Below, piece after piece: positions 19,017 through 27,850 of a stretch of 43,691 nucleotides of DNA. The stretch's first letter is position 1; the number at the start of each line of letters is the position of its first letter. Source of the stretch: Accumulibacter sp. Its GTDB lineage: Bacteria; Pseudomonadota; Gammaproteobacteria; Burkholderiales; Rhodocyclaceae. The stretch lies in the NCBI GenBank assembly GCA_031280565.1, contig JAITGN010000104.1, positions 1 to 43,691 of the forward strand, in the 5' to 3' direction. The translations under genes and the position numbers were made by a program. The notes under the pieces are model-generated. The model was not told where the DNA came from. It ran no database searches and saw only the letters and a list, made by a program, of their open reading frames with translations.

Positions 19017-20306
19017 CTATTCATTGCGGAGAAAGCGCGCGACAAACGCGCCTGAATATTCGCCGCCGTCCGGCAACGGAATCCAGACCCGGTGTCCATT
19101 GCCAGGCGCGATGTCAATGGATGCCCCGTCGGAATTTTCCATGCGATTGAGGGTGATTTCAAAATTTCCGGAAGGATGGACGATCTCAAGGCGGTCGCCG
19201 ACGGAAAAGCGGTTTTTGACGTCGATCTCGAACAGTCCGCGCTCCGTATCGCGCGCGATGACATCGCCGACGTAACGGCTGCGTTCCGATTCGGAATGCC
19301 CGCGCAGGAAATTCTGCATTTCACTGCCGCGGCGGTGCCGGAGAAAACCATCGGTATATCCCCGGTTGGCCAGTCCTTCGAGTCCGGAAAACAGCGCCGG
19401 ATCAAGCACTTCCCCCGCGAGCGATGCGTCGATCGCCCGGCGGTAAACCTGCGCCGTTCTTGCCGCGTAATAGGGCGATTTCGTCCGGCCTTCGATTTTC
19501 AGCGCGTCAACGCCGATTTCGACGAGTTTCTGCACGTGTTCCAGCGCCCGCAAATCCTTCGAGTTCAGGATATAAGTCCCGTGCCTGTCTTCCTCGACCG
19601 GCATAGGCTCGCCTGGCCGGGTTTTTTCTTCAAGCAGCCAAACGCCGCCCGAGGCGTCCTCGCCTCCCGGCCGAACAGCGTAATTCCAACGGCAGGCGTT
19701 CGTGCACGCGCCCTGGTTCGAATCGCGGCGATTGAAATACCCCGAGAGCAGGCAGCGTCCCGAGTAGGCGATGCACAAAGCGCCATGAACGAAAACTTCC
19801 AGTTCGATGTCCGGGCATTCTTCGCGGATTTCGGCGATTTCGTCCAGTGAAAGCTCGCGTGAAAGAATGATCCGGCGAATGCCGAGCTTTTGCCAGAACC
19901 GCGCGGCGGCGAAATTGACTGTATTGGCCTGAACCGAAAGATGAACCGGCATTTCCGGCCATGTTTCCCGCACAAGGCTGATCAGCCCCGGATCGGCCAT
20001 GATCAGCGCGTCCGGCCCAAGCGCGACGATGGGTTTCATGTCGGCCAGAAATGTGCGCGTTTTCGCGTTATGCGCCACCACATTTCCGACGAGATAAAAC
20101 GATTTTCCAAGCGCGCGCGCTTCGGCAAGCGCGGCGGCCAGCGTTTCGACGCGCCCGAATCCGTTATTGCGGACACGCAGGCTGTAGCGCGGCTGTCCCG
20201 CGTAGATGGCGTCCGCGCCGAAAGCAAGGCCCGCGCGCAGCATCGCGAGCGATCCCGCTGGCGCGAGCAGCTCGGGACGGGAAAGCGGTCGCCGTAATGT
20301 AGGCAT
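19017..20306 (-). CDS. trhP: tRNA hydroxylation protein TrhP (YegQ), peptidase U32 family
   Basis: 429-aa U32-family protein. E. coli TrhP/YegQ works with prephenate-derived metabolite to form 5-hydroxyuridine at tRNA position 34. Features are RPELLAPAGSLAMLRAGLAFGADAIYAG at the N-terminus, the U32 signature around residue 175 (EVFVHGALCIAYSGRCLLS), then cysteines in NQGACTNACRW that are candidate Fe-S ligands, and DALKIEGRTKSPYY near residue 280. The ATG at 20306 was chosen; an in-frame TTG at 20321 falls inside the inverted repeat 20316-20362. It is divergent from rng. Confidence 0.92.
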   Translation of the reverse strand: MPTLRRPLSRPELLAPAGSLAMLRAGLAFGADAIYAGQPRYSLRVRNNGFGRVETLAAALAEARALGKSFYLVGNVVAHNAKTRTFLADMKPIVALGPDALIMADPGLISLVRETWPEMPVHLSVQANTVNFAAARFWQKLGIRRIILSRELSLDEIAEIREECPDIELEVFVHGALCIAYSGRCLLSGYFNRRDSNQGACTNACRWNYAVRPGGEDASGGVWLLEEKTRPGEPMPVEEDRHGTYILNSKDLRALEHVQKLVEIGVDALKIEGRTKSPYYAARTAQVYRRAIDASLAGEVLDPALFSGLEGLANRGYTDGFLRHRRGSEMQNFLRGHSESERSRYVGDVIARDTERGLFEIDVKNRFSVGDRLEIVHPSGNFEITLNRMENSDGASIDIAPGNGHRVWIPLPDGGEYSGAFVARFLRNE

Positions 20307-20315
20307 CAATACACC

Positions 20316-20362
20316 GGACAAGGTAGAATAGAAAATTCAGAATTCTAAAGCCATCCTTGTCC
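20316..20362. promoter_or_regulatory. Nested inverted repeat between trhP and rng
   Basis: GGACAAGG (20316-20323) is mirrored by CCTTGTCC (20355-20362). Inside it TAGAAT (20324-20329) is mirrored by ATTCTA (20342-20347). It lies 38 bases before rng and 10 bases before trhP. It may be an operator for the divergent pair or a leader hairpin in the rng mRNA, where RNase E/G could act. No T run follows, so it is not a terminator. Confidence 0.55.
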
Positions 20363-20400
20363 ATTTCTTTCATCTCTCTACCCGTCTGGCCCCCGAAAAA

Positions 20401-21855
20401 ATGCTGGAAGAAGTTCTGATCAATTCCACGCCGCAGGAAACGCGCGTCGCTGTCGTGCGGCAAGGCGCTGTTCAGGAACTGCACATCGAGCGCAACGCGA
20501 ATCGCGGGCTTGTCGGAAATATTTACATCGGCAAAGTCGTTCGCATTCTGCCGGGGATGCAGTCGGCTTTCGTTGATATCGGACTTGAGCGCACGGCTTT
20601 CCTGCATGTGGCGGACATCTGGGAAGCGCACGCGGCCGATGCGCCTGTCCGCTCGATCGAACGGATTCTGGCCGAAGGAAAAAGCGTCGTCGTCCAGGTC
20701 ATCAAGGAACCGATCGGGACAAAAGGCGCGCGCCTTTCGACGCAATTGTCGATGGCGGGCCGGATGCTCGTCTATCTGCCGCAGGAAACACATATCGGCA
20801 TTTCCCAGCGCATTGAAAATGAAGCCGACCGCGACGCGCTCCGCGAAAAAATCAGGCGCTTGATTCCCAAAGGCGTCTCCGAAGGTTATATCGTCCGCAC
20901 GATGGCGGAAGACGCCACCGAAGAAGAACTCGCCAACGATATCGAGTATCTCCGCAAGCTCTGGAGCGACATTCGGAATCTGTCCAAAACCCAGTCGCCC
21001 CCCAGCCTGCTCTATCAGGAACTTTCGCTCACGCAGCGCGTGATCCGCGATTTCGTCAATGCCAGCACATCGCGCATCATTATTGATTCCGGGGAGAATT
21101 TCCGGCAACTGGTTTCGTTTGCGCGTGAATACACGCCGGCGCTGCTTCCGTTGCTTGAACACTATTCAGGCGAGCGTCCGCTGTTCGATCTTTACAGCAT
21201 CGAACAGGAAATCCAAAAAGCCCTGGCGCGCCGCGTCGATCTCAAATCGGGCGGATACCTGATCGTTGATCAAACCGAAGCGATGACGACGATTGACGTC
21301 AACACAGGCGCGTTCGTCGGTATCCGCAATTTTGACGAAACCGTCTTCAAGACCAACCTCGAAGCAGCGCAAACGATCGCGCGGCAACTTCGCCTGAGGA
21401 ATCTCGGTGGAATCATCATCGTCGATTTTATCGACATGGACAGCGAAGAGCACCGCGCCGCCGTCCTGTCTGAACTCAACAAGGCGCTGGAAGGCGATCA
21501 TACGCGCCTGACGGTCAATGGCTTCACTTCGCTCGGGCTGGTCGAAATGACGCGCAAACGCACACGCGAGTCGCTGTCGCATATTCTTTGCGAGGAATGC
21601 CCGGCATGCGGCGGACGCGGAGAAGTCAAAACGGCCCGAACCGTTTGCTATGAGATCATGCGTGACCTTCTGCGCGAATCGCGGCAGTTCAACGGGCGTG
21701 AATTCCGCATTCTGGCCAGCGTTCCCGTCATCGATATTTTCCTTGACGAAGAGTCGCAGGGACTCGCCATGCTCTCGGATCAAACAGGAAAAACGATCTC
21801 GCTCAAGCCCGAAACGAGTTATTCGAGAGAACAGTACGATATCGTGCTGATTTGA
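20401..21855 (+). CDS. rng: Ribonuclease G
   Basis: 484-aa endoribonuclease of the RNase E/G family (E. coli RNase G 489 aa) that matures the 5' end of 16S rRNA and cuts some mRNAs. An S1 domain lies near residues 35-125 (GNIYIGKVVRILPGMQSAFVD). The catalytic aspartates are in TIDVNTGAF (near residue 298) and IIVDFIDM (near residue 340). The zinc-link cysteines fall in CPACGGRG near residue 400. The long C-terminal scaffold of RNase E is absent. No maf gene precedes it, unlike in many relatives. The ribosome site is weak. Confidence 0.95.
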   Translation: MLEEVLINSTPQETRVAVVRQGAVQELHIERNANRGLVGNIYIGKVVRILPGMQSAFVDIGLERTAFLHVADIWEAHAADAPVRSIERILAEGKSVVVQVIKEPIGTKGARLSTQLSMAGRMLVYLPQETHIGISQRIENEADRDALREKIRRLIPKGVSEGYIVRTMAEDATEEELANDIEYLRKLWSDIRNLSKTQSPPSLLYQELSLTQRVIRDFVNASTSRIIIDSGENFRQLVSFAREYTPALLPLLEHYSGERPLFDLYSIEQEIQKALARRVDLKSGGYLIVDQTEAMTTIDVNTGAFVGIRNFDETVFKTNLEAAQTIARQLRLRNLGGIIIVDFIDMDSEEHRAAVLSELNKALEGDHTRLTVNGFTSLGLVEMTRKRTRESLSHILCEECPACGGRGEVKTARTVCYEIMRDLLRESRQFNGREFRILASVPVIDIFLDEESQGLAMLSDQTGKTISLKPETSYSREQYDIVLI

Positions 21856-21903
21856 AAACCCCTGAACGCCCCTTCCGGAATTATTCAGACGAGCGCCGCT
21901 TGA

Positions 21904-21921
21904 CCCGCGGAAAACCGCGGG
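21904..21921. other. Perfect hairpin between convergent rng and ctpA
   Basis: CCCGCGG (21904-21910), AAAA loop, CCGCGGG (21915-21921). It sits 48 bases after the rng stop and 6 bases beyond the ctpA stop. Neither side has a proper T run, so if it terminates transcription it does so without the canonical U tract. Confidence 0.45.
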
Positions 21922-21927
21922 CGGTGG

Positions 21928-23322
21928 TTAAATCCCGCTGTTCCGGACGATCTGTAAACCTTTCAGCAGGTTGAGCGCCTGATCCAGCTGATAGTCTTTT
22001 TTCGTCTTCGACGCTTCCGGCGTGACTGAGCTGGCATCGTTTGCCGGCCTGGCCCTGGATTTTGCGGGAGCGCGCGGTTTGGCTGGCTGCAGGCCGGAAT
22101 CCTTGTCGTTGCCGAGGTGGTGGTCGAGATCGGCTTCGCGCAAACGGTCCGCGGAAGCGCCATCCTCCGATTCGCCGACGACGATGTCCGGCTCAATGCC
22201 CTTGGCCTGGATTGAGCGTCCCGACGGCGTAAAGTAGCGCGCCGTCGTTAATTTGATCGCGGTATTGCCCGGAAGCGGAACGATTGATTGCACCGACCCT
22301 TTGCCAAAGCTGGCGGTGCCCATGATGACAGCGCGTTTGTGGTCCTGGAGCGCGCCGGCGACGATTTCCGACGCCGACGCCGATCCGCCGTTGATCAGAA
22401 CGACGATAGGCACCTTGTACGCTTCCGCCGGAAGCGATTTGATGTAATCCTTTTCGCGGTCGTTGCGGAGATAATCTTCCGGCAGGGCGTAATACAGATG
22501 TTTTGCGTCCGGAACACGCCCGTCAGTCGATGTAACCAGCGTCTTCGGAGGCAGGAAGGCGGCGGAGACGCCTACGGCCGAATGCAGCAAGCCGCCCGGG
22601 TCGTTGCGCAAATCAAGGACAAGCCCTTTGAGTGCTCCGGGCTTGAACAGATCGTTGAGATGCTTGACGACGGACGGCGCGGTATTTTCCTGGAAGGCGG
22701 CGACGCGCAGATAACCGTACCCCTCATCAAGCATCCTGGATTTGACGCTTTGCACCTTGATGATTTCTCGCCTCAAGGTAACCTCAATTGGCCGGTTTTC
22801 GTTTTTGCGGAGGATCGACAGGCGGATTTCCGTCCGCGGCTTGCCGCGCATGAGCTTGACCGCGTCGGTGAGCGTCATTCCCTTGACCATGGTGTCGTCG
22901 ATCTTGAAAATCAGGTCGCCGGAGCGAATTCCAGCGCGGTCGGCCGGCGTATCTTCCATGGGTGAAATGACCTTGACGAGTCCGTCTTCCATGCCGACCT
23001 CGATTCCAAGGCCGCCGAATTCACCCCGTGAGCCTACCTGAAGCTCCTTGAAGGAATCCGCGTCAAGGTAGGCCGAATGCGGGTCGAGATTGGAGAGCAT
23101 GCCGCTGATCGCGTGCGTGATGAGTTGTTTGTCTTCGACCGGCTCGACATACCCATGCTTGATCGCGCCGAATACTTCGGCGAGCGTGCGCAATTCCTTG
23201 ATAGGGAGCGCATTACGCGTAGCTTTTTCGGCCATTGCCGAAAAATGCAGCCCGATCAGTACTCCGCCCAGACATCCAACGCAGATCAGACTGGCTTGCT
23301 TTATCTTGTCCGTCATGTTCAC
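21928..23322 (-). CDS. ctpA: Carboxyl-terminal processing protease (S41 family)
   Basis: About 464-aa periplasmic serine protease of the CtpA/Prc type. An N-terminal signal anchor (ASLICVGCLGGVLIGLHFSAMA) is followed by a PDZ domain (about residues 85-165, EFGGLGIEVGMEDGLVKVISP). The S41 catalytic domain has the nucleophile in NGGSASASEIVAGAL and the lysine in GTASFGKGSVQ. The last 75 residues are polar and low-complexity. I chose the GTG at 23322 (GGAG 8 bases upstream), which gives a family-like N-terminus. An in-frame ATG at 23349 also has a GAGGG site and would add nine residues. It is co-transcribed with the EnvC-like gene 12-40 bases upstream; such proteases often work on cell-wall hydrolases or their regulators. 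Confidence 0.93.
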   Translation of the reverse strand: MNMTDKIKQASLICVGCLGGVLIGLHFSAMAEKATRNALPIKELRTLAEVFGAIKHGYVEPVEDKQLITHAISGMLSNLDPHSAYLDADSFKELQVGSRGEFGGLGIEVGMEDGLVKVISPMEDTPADRAGIRSGDLIFKIDDTMVKGMTLTDAVKLMRGKPRTEIRLSILRKNENRPIEVTLRREIIKVQSVKSRMLDEGYGYLRVAAFQENTAPSVVKHLNDLFKPGALKGLVLDLRNDPGGLLHSAVGVSAAFLPPKTLVTSTDGRVPDAKHLYYALPEDYLRNDREKDYIKSLPAEAYKVPIVVLINGGSASASEIVAGALQDHKRAVIMGTASFGKGSVQSIVPLPGNTAIKLTTARYFTPSGRSIQAKGIEPDIVVGESEDGASADRLREADLDHHLGNDKDSGLQPAKPRAPAKSRARPANDASSVTPEASKTKKDYQLDQALNLLKGLQIVRNSGI

Positions 23323-23361
23323 TGTTTTTGCTCCACGCTCAAAAAACATGCTTTGCGCCCT

Positions 23362-24819
23362 CTATTTCAGGTTGACCCACTTGAGCGGATCAAGCGGCTG
23401 CCCACGATAGCGAATTTCAAAGTATAACCCCGATTCCGGATTGCCGCCGCTGTTTCCAACGGAAGCGATAACATCTCCGCCCTTCAGCGTTTCGCCAACC
23501 TGTTTCAGCAATGCGTCATTGTTACCATAAATCGAAAGATAGTTGCCGCCATGATCGACGATCATCAAATTGCCGAAACCGCGCATCCAGTCCGCGAAAA
23601 CGACGCGCCCGTTGGCGATGCTCTTGACTTCGCCGCCGTTGCCGGCCCGGATGAAAAGCCCTTTCCACGCACTGCCTTCCTGTCGCGGCGCACCGAAACG
23701 GTTAGTGACGACACCTCGCGCCGGCAGGCGCAGACTGCCTTTGAGATTGGCGAAATGGCCGTCCGGCATGGCTTCCGGCGTCGTTTCATTGGAAATTTCC
23801 ACAGATGATGTCTCGCGCTTCTGCGCGGCCTGCGCCTTTTTGGCGGCATTTTCCGCAAGAATCTTCGCCAGCCGTTCCACGAGTTGCGACAAACGTTTTT
23901 CATCGCGTTCCAGATTGCCGATCTCGCGGCGTTGTTCCTGGATTTGCGCCGATATTTTTTCGAGCGTCTCTTTCCGCTGCTTTTGCTGGGAAAGAAGTTT
24001 CTCGTGCTGTTTTTTCTGGCTCGCTTCAACGGTTTCGAGTTCAGATGCGTGTTTTTCCGTCGTCGCGGCGAGCTCCTGCTTTTGCCGGATCAGTTTCTCG
24101 ATCTCCGACAAAATCAGACGGTGCGCATTGCCAATGCGCGACAGGTAATACAGGTCACGTGCCATCTGGTTCGGATCACCGCCGTTCAGAAGAATCTGCA
24201 ATGAATACGGATTACCCCGCACATATTGTCTGTAAACGAGACTTTCAAGCCGCGCCTGCTGGTTGAGTAACTGGGATGCCAGCCTCTTCTCCTGGGTTCC
24301 AATGTCCTTGAGGTCTTCCCGGATGCGATCGCGCTGTTGCGACAACGTATACAGCTCGCGCTGGGTCGTCGACACGGCCTGTTCGATATTTTTCAACTGA
24401 TCGGTCGCGCTTGCACGCCTGCTTTCAGTCGTGGTCATTTCCTTTCGAAGCGTGTTGATCTGTTTGCGAAGCTCGTTGAGATCGTTCGTTTTGTCCGTGA
24501 CCTGGGTCTTGATTTGCTCCTGTTCCTTCCCGGTCTGTTTCCGTTGCTTTTTCTCGTCTTGCGCGCGTTTTTGTTTTGCGCGCGCCGCTTCACGCGCTTG
24601 TGTGTGCGCGCGCTGCGTCGTCACGGTTTTCTTTTTTGCCTTCTCGGTTTTTTTCTTCGCGAAAGCCGAATCGGGCAAAGCCAGGCAGATCATCAGGAAG
24701 ATCGCGCAAAGAAATGAGAGACCGGGGAGACTGGCCGTGATTTTTTTGGACACGGCGTCAACCCATCGCTCAGTTGCGCGAAATGGTTCGATGTTATTAA
24801 AAAGACAGGGGAAGTTCAT
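23362..24819 (-). CDS. envC: EnvC-like murein hydrolase activator (degenerate M23 domain)
   Basis: 485-aa secreted protein. A signal peptide lies near residues 27-54 (ends in DSAFA). It is followed by a very basic segment, long coiled coils (about residues 95-330) and a C-terminal LytM/M23 domain (about 365-485). In active M23 peptidases HxxxD and HxH ligands bind zinc. Here the first site reads GLFIRAGNGG without histidine, and the final motif is LYFEIRYRGQPLDPLKW. This is the pattern of EnvC, which is not itself a peptidase but activates amidases (AmiA/B) at the division site. The envC-ctpA pairing is common in beta- and gammaproteobacteria. The usual gpmA upstream is absent. Confidence 0.9.
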   Translation of the reverse strand: MNFPCLFNNIEPFRATERWVDAVSKKITASLPGLSFLCAIFLMICLALPDSAFAKKKTEKAKKKTVTTQRAHTQAREAARAKQKRAQDEKKQRKQTGKEQEQIKTQVTDKTNDLNELRKQINTLRKEMTTTESRRASATDQLKNIEQAVSTTQRELYTLSQQRDRIREDLKDIGTQEKRLASQLLNQQARLESLVYRQYVRGNPYSLQILLNGGDPNQMARDLYYLSRIGNAHRLILSEIEKLIRQKQELAATTEKHASELETVEASQKKQHEKLLSQQKQRKETLEKISAQIQEQRREIGNLERDEKRLSQLVERLAKILAENAAKKAQAAQKRETSSVEISNETTPEAMPDGHFANLKGSLRLPARGVVTNRFGAPRQEGSAWKGLFIRAGNGGEVKSIANGRVVFADWMRGFGNLMIVDHGGNYLSIYGNNDALLKQVGETLKGGDVIASVGNSGGNPESGLYFEIRYRGQPLDPLKWVNLK

Positions 24820-25003
24820 GCGGCCGCTTTAAAGACTCAGTTCCGGATCAAGCCCACCTCATAATCGCGGATTATTTTATAATAGCCCATTCCGCGCTTG
24901 ACCGGCGAGAGGGAGTTTTTCGTATCGCGGCGCGTCCACGCCGCCGGAGAATGCTCCTTCCCATGACCGGCATGCGTTTTCCCGTACTTTCCTGGAGTCT
25001 CGT

Positions 25004-25423
25004 TTGGAATTCGTTCGACAAAACCTTTATCTCATCATTCCGGCCATCGCCAGCGGCGCGGCGTTTTTGTTTTTTACCTTTTACCGTCCCGGCAAGAAAA
25101 ATTCGTTGACGCCGACGCAGGCCACCTTGCTGATCAACCGCGAATCGGCCCAGGTCATTGATCTGCGCAAGGCGCCCGAGTACGTGGACGGCCATGTCCC
25201 CGAATCGCGCAATATCCCGCCGGATCTGTTCGACGCGCGTATCGACGACCTTGAAAAATCGAAGGACTTGCCGCTGATTCTCGTTTGCAAAAGGGGATCG
25301 GACTCGGCCAGGGCATGCGCCCGGCTGGCCGCCAAGGGGTTTTCCAAGGTCCATTATGTTGAAGGCGGCATCGATGCCTGGTGTGAAGAAGGGTTGCTGC
25401 TCAAAAAAGGTTCGAAAAAATGA
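25004..25423 (+). CDS. Membrane-anchored rhodanese-like protein (YibN type)
   Basis: 139-aa protein with one N-terminal membrane helix (about residues 8-27) and a single rhodanese domain. The active-site loop has the catalytic cysteine in CKRGSDSARA near residue 94, so sulfur transfer is possible. Start is TTG at 25004 with GGAG 6-7 bases upstream. Its stop overlaps the grxC start (ATGA). The order rhodanese-grxC-secB-gpsA is conserved in many proteobacteria; E. coli YibN is encoded at the same place. Confidence 0.9.
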   Translation: MEFVRQNLYLIIPAIASGAAFLFFTFYRPGKKNSLTPTQATLLINRESAQVIDLRKAPEYVDGHVPESRNIPPDLFDARIDDLEKSKDLPLILVCKRGSDSARACARLAAKGFSKVHYVEGGIDAWCEEGLLLKKGSKK

Positions 25424-25704
25424 ACGCTCAACCTCATATCGTGATGTACACAACAGCTTCCTGCCCGTTCTGTCTCCGCGCCGAGAAACTCCTGCTGGCG
25501 CGCGGTGTTGACGAGATAAAGAAACTTCGCATTGACCTTGACCCCGAACTCCACGCCGAGATGATGGAAAAGACTTCGCGCCGCACCGTTCCGCAGATTT
25601 TTATCGGCGACCAGCACATCGGCGGATGCGACGAGCTCATGGAACTCGACCGCGCGGGGAAATTGCAGCCTTTATTGTCGGGACATTGTTCCGCCAATCC
25701 ATAA
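25420..25704 (+). CDS. grxC: Glutaredoxin 3
   Basis: 94-aa dithiol glutaredoxin reducing disulfides and glutathione mixed disulfides in the cytoplasm. The active site CPFC is at residues 15-18, with TVPQIFIGDQHIGGCDEL near residue 56 providing the cis-proline and glutathione-binding motif. It overlaps the upstream rhodanese gene by 4 bases and precedes secB by 33 bases. Confidence 0.96.
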   Translation: MNAQPHIVMYTTASCPFCLRAEKLLLARGVDEIKKLRIDLDPELHAEMMEKTSRRTVPQIFIGDQHIGGCDELMELDRAGKLQPLLSGHCSANP

Positions 25705-25737
25705 ACACCGTTTTTCTTTCTCCGCCCAGGAATCATT

Positions 25738-26190
25738 ATGACCGAACCCGAACAAACGCCGCTTTTCAGTATCGAGAAAATATACGTCAAGGATATATCG
25801 CTTGAAGTCCCGCACGCGCCCGCCATTTTTCTTGAAAACGATGCGCCCGAAACCAACATCCAGATTCAAATCACTTCCCGGCACGTTGGAGACGACATCT
25901 TCGAATCGCTTTTGAAAGTGACGGTTACCGCCACACTGGGCGAAAAAAAGACGCTTTTTCTCGTCGAAGTGGCGCAAGGCGGCGTTTTTCGCCTTCAGAA
26001 CATTCCTGAAGCGGATATTGAGCCGTTGCTTTCGGTCGCTTGCCCGAATATCCTTTTCCCATACATCCGCGAGGTTATTTCCGATCTCGCGACCCGCGCC
26101 GGTTTCGCGCCGGTCATTCTCCAGCCTGTCAATTTCGAAGCGCTCTATGCCTCGCGCCGCCAACAGGAAACTCCGTCGGCGCTCAACTGA
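25738..26190 (+). CDS. secB: Protein-export chaperone SecB
   Basis: 150-aa cytosolic tetrameric chaperone that holds preproteins unfolded and delivers them to SecA. It has the N-terminal FSIEKIYVKDISLEVPHAP, then LFLVEVAQGGVFRLQNIPEADIEPLLSVACPNILFPYIREVISDL and the C-terminal GFAPVILQPVNFEALY. Length is typical. An AGGA site lies upstream of the ATG. Confidence 0.97.
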   Translation: MTEPEQTPLFSIEKIYVKDISLEVPHAPAIFLENDAPETNIQIQITSRHVGDDIFESLLKVTVTATLGEKKTLFLVEVAQGGVFRLQNIPEADIEPLLSVACPNILFPYIREVISDLATRAGFAPVILQPVNFEALYASRRQQETPSALN

Positions 26191-26199
26191 GGGGAAACG

Positions 26200-26628
26200 A
26201 TGAAGAAGTTCCTTGTCTCGCTGCTTGCTGCCATTGTCCTTCCCGCATTGGCCGAGGATTTCCGCACGACGAATGCGACCGCCGTCCTCTACGATGCCCC
26301 GTCCCTGAAAGGGAGAAAACTTTTTGTCATGCGAAGCGGGACGCCCGTCGAACTGATATCCAGCATGGGAAATTGGTCGAAGGTGAGGGATTCTGAAGGC
26401 GGAATGACCTGGATCGAAAAAAAATACCTTTCGGAAAAACGCGCGGTGCTCGTCGTTGCGCCGCGCGCTGAAATTCGCCAAAAAGCGGATGGAAATTCGC
26501 CGCTGGTTTTCGAGGCCGAAAAAAATGTCTCGCTCGAACTCGTTAAAACGGAAGGCGTCTGGGCTGCCGTCCGCCACCGTGACGGACAGGCCGGTTTTGT
26601 CCGCCGTAACCAGATTTGGGGGCTTTGA
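26200..26628 (+). CDS. Secreted bacterial SH3-domain protein
   Basis: 142-aa exported protein: signal peptide MKKFLVSLLAAIVLPALA, then two SH3b-like repeats (about residues 23-77 and 81-142). Each has a TAVLYDAPSLKGRKL or AEIRQKADGNSPLVF start and a GxW motif (MGNWSKVRDSEGGMTWI; EGVWAAVRHRDGQAGFV). SH3b domains often bind cell-wall peptides; the exact role is unknown. GGGGAA lies just upstream, and the gene fits tightly between secB (9 bases) and gpsA (3 bases), so it is part of this operon. Confidence 0.88.
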   Translation: MKKFLVSLLAAIVLPALAEDFRTTNATAVLYDAPSLKGRKLFVMRSGTPVELISSMGNWSKVRDSEGGMTWIEKKYLSEKRAVLVVAPRAEIRQKADGNSPLVFEAEKNVSLELVKTEGVWAAVRHRDGQAGFVRRNQIWGL

Positions 26629-26631
26629 GTT

Positions 26632-27639
26632 TTGGATATCACGGTTGTTGGAGCGGGCGCCTGGGGAACGGCGCTGGCGATCGCTTTCAGCGCGAAGCAC
26701 CGTGTTACCTTGTGGACGCGTGAAAGCGACGTGATTCAAACCATGCGTGTCGAGCGCGAAAATACCCGTTTTTTTCCGGGGCACCGCCTGCCTGACGCCT
26801 TGTTGATCGGTGACGATTTCGAAGCTTCGGTCAAGTCCGCCGCTCTTTTGTTGATTTCGACGCCGGTTGCGGGACTCCGTCCGACATTGCGGCGTCTTCG
26901 CGAAACCGGAATAACGCGCCCCCTGCTTTGGGTTTGCAAGGGCTTCGAAGCCGGATCGTCCCTGCTGCCGCATCAAATTGTCATTGAAGAGACCGGCGAG
27001 TCGGCTGATCACGGCGTATTGACGGGGCCGAGCTTTGCTGAAGAAGTCGCGCGCGGCCTGCCGGCCGCGGTCACGCTGACCGCGAGCAGTGCCGGATTCG
27101 CGCGGCGTATCGCGTCTGAATTGCATACACCGCATTTCCGTATCTATATCAACGACGATTTGCCTGGCGCTGAAACGGGCGGCGCGGTCAAAAACGTCAT
27201 TGCCATCGCCGTCGGTATTTGTGACGGCCTTGGGCTGGGCCTCAACGCGCGCGCGGCGTTGATAACGCGCGGCCTTGCTGAAATCGTCCGTCTTGGCGTC
27301 GCGCTGGGCGCGCGGCCGCAAACATTCATGGGACTCGCCGGAATGGGCGACCTGATCCTGACATGCACGGGCGATCTTTCACGCAATCGCCGGGTTGGTC
27401 TGGCGCTGGCCGCGGGTAAAAAGCTTCCGCAAATTCTCTCTGATCTCGGCCACGTGGCGGAAGGCGTCAGCACGGCGCGCGAAGTCGCGCAGCTCGCTGG
27501 CCGGCTCGGTATCGAAATGCCGATCGTGGACGCTGTCGACGCCATCCTGCACCACGATGTTCCCGCGATGGACGCCGTAAAAAATCTGTTGAACCGTGGG
27601 CCGAGGGAGGAAAATCCCCATTCGCCCGAAAAATCATAA
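26632..27639 (+). CDS. gpsA: NAD(P)-dependent glycerol-3-phosphate dehydrogenase
   Basis: 335-aa enzyme making sn-glycerol 3-phosphate from dihydroxyacetone phosphate for phospholipid synthesis. The dinucleotide motif GAGAWGTALA is at residues 7-16. VLTGPSFAEEVARGLPAAVTL lies near residue 135. The catalytic lysine region is AVKNVIAIAVGICDGLGLGLNARAALITRGLAE near residue 186, followed by GLAGMGDLILTCTGDLSRNRR. The start is TTG at 26632, three bases after the SH3-protein stop. Last gene of the rhodanese-grxC-secB-SH3-gpsA run. Confidence 0.97.
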   Translation: MDITVVGAGAWGTALAIAFSAKHRVTLWTRESDVIQTMRVERENTRFFPGHRLPDALLIGDDFEASVKSAALLLISTPVAGLRPTLRRLRETGITRPLLWVCKGFEAGSSLLPHQIVIEETGESADHGVLTGPSFAEEVARGLPAAVTLTASSAGFARRIASELHTPHFRIYINDDLPGAETGGAVKNVIAIAVGICDGLGLGLNARAALITRGLAEIVRLGVALGARPQTFMGLAGMGDLILTCTGDLSRNRRVGLALAAGKKLPQILSDLGHVAEGVSTAREVAQLAGRLGIEMPIVDAVDAILHHDVPAMDAVKNLLNRGPREENPHSPEKS

Positions 27640-27677
27640 TACTCGCGCTTTCAAGGTGTTTTTGTATTAAGTCCGTT

Positions 27678-27695
27678 GAAAATGGCCTGAAAACG
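27678..27695 (+). repeat. AT-rich short repeat, copy 5
   Basis: It reads GAAAATGGCCTGAAAACG, one of two copies in the 211-base AT-rich gap between convergent gpsA and trmL. Confidence 0.55.
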
Positions 27696-27741
27696 TCTTT
27701 TTATCAAGACTTCAAGAAACGAAATCCTGAAAGAATTTTAC

Positions 27742-27759
27742 TAAAATGCCTTGAAAACG
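27742..27759 (+). repeat. AT-rich short repeat, copy 6
   Basis: It reads TAAAATGCCTTGAAAACG, close to the copies at 18991 and 37914. It is 64 bases from the previous copy and in the same orientation. Confidence 0.65.
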
Positions 27760-27850
27760 CGAGATGAACTTCATGATTTCGGCGTTTTTCCGGTATTTTT
27801 CTTCAACGCTCCTGTGTTTTCAATGCCTCTGGCGGCTGTCATAGTATAAA

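Noticed and set aside
25672..27321. 549-codon open frame on the - strand
   Set aside because: Antisense across secB, the SH3 protein and gpsA; no recognisable motif.
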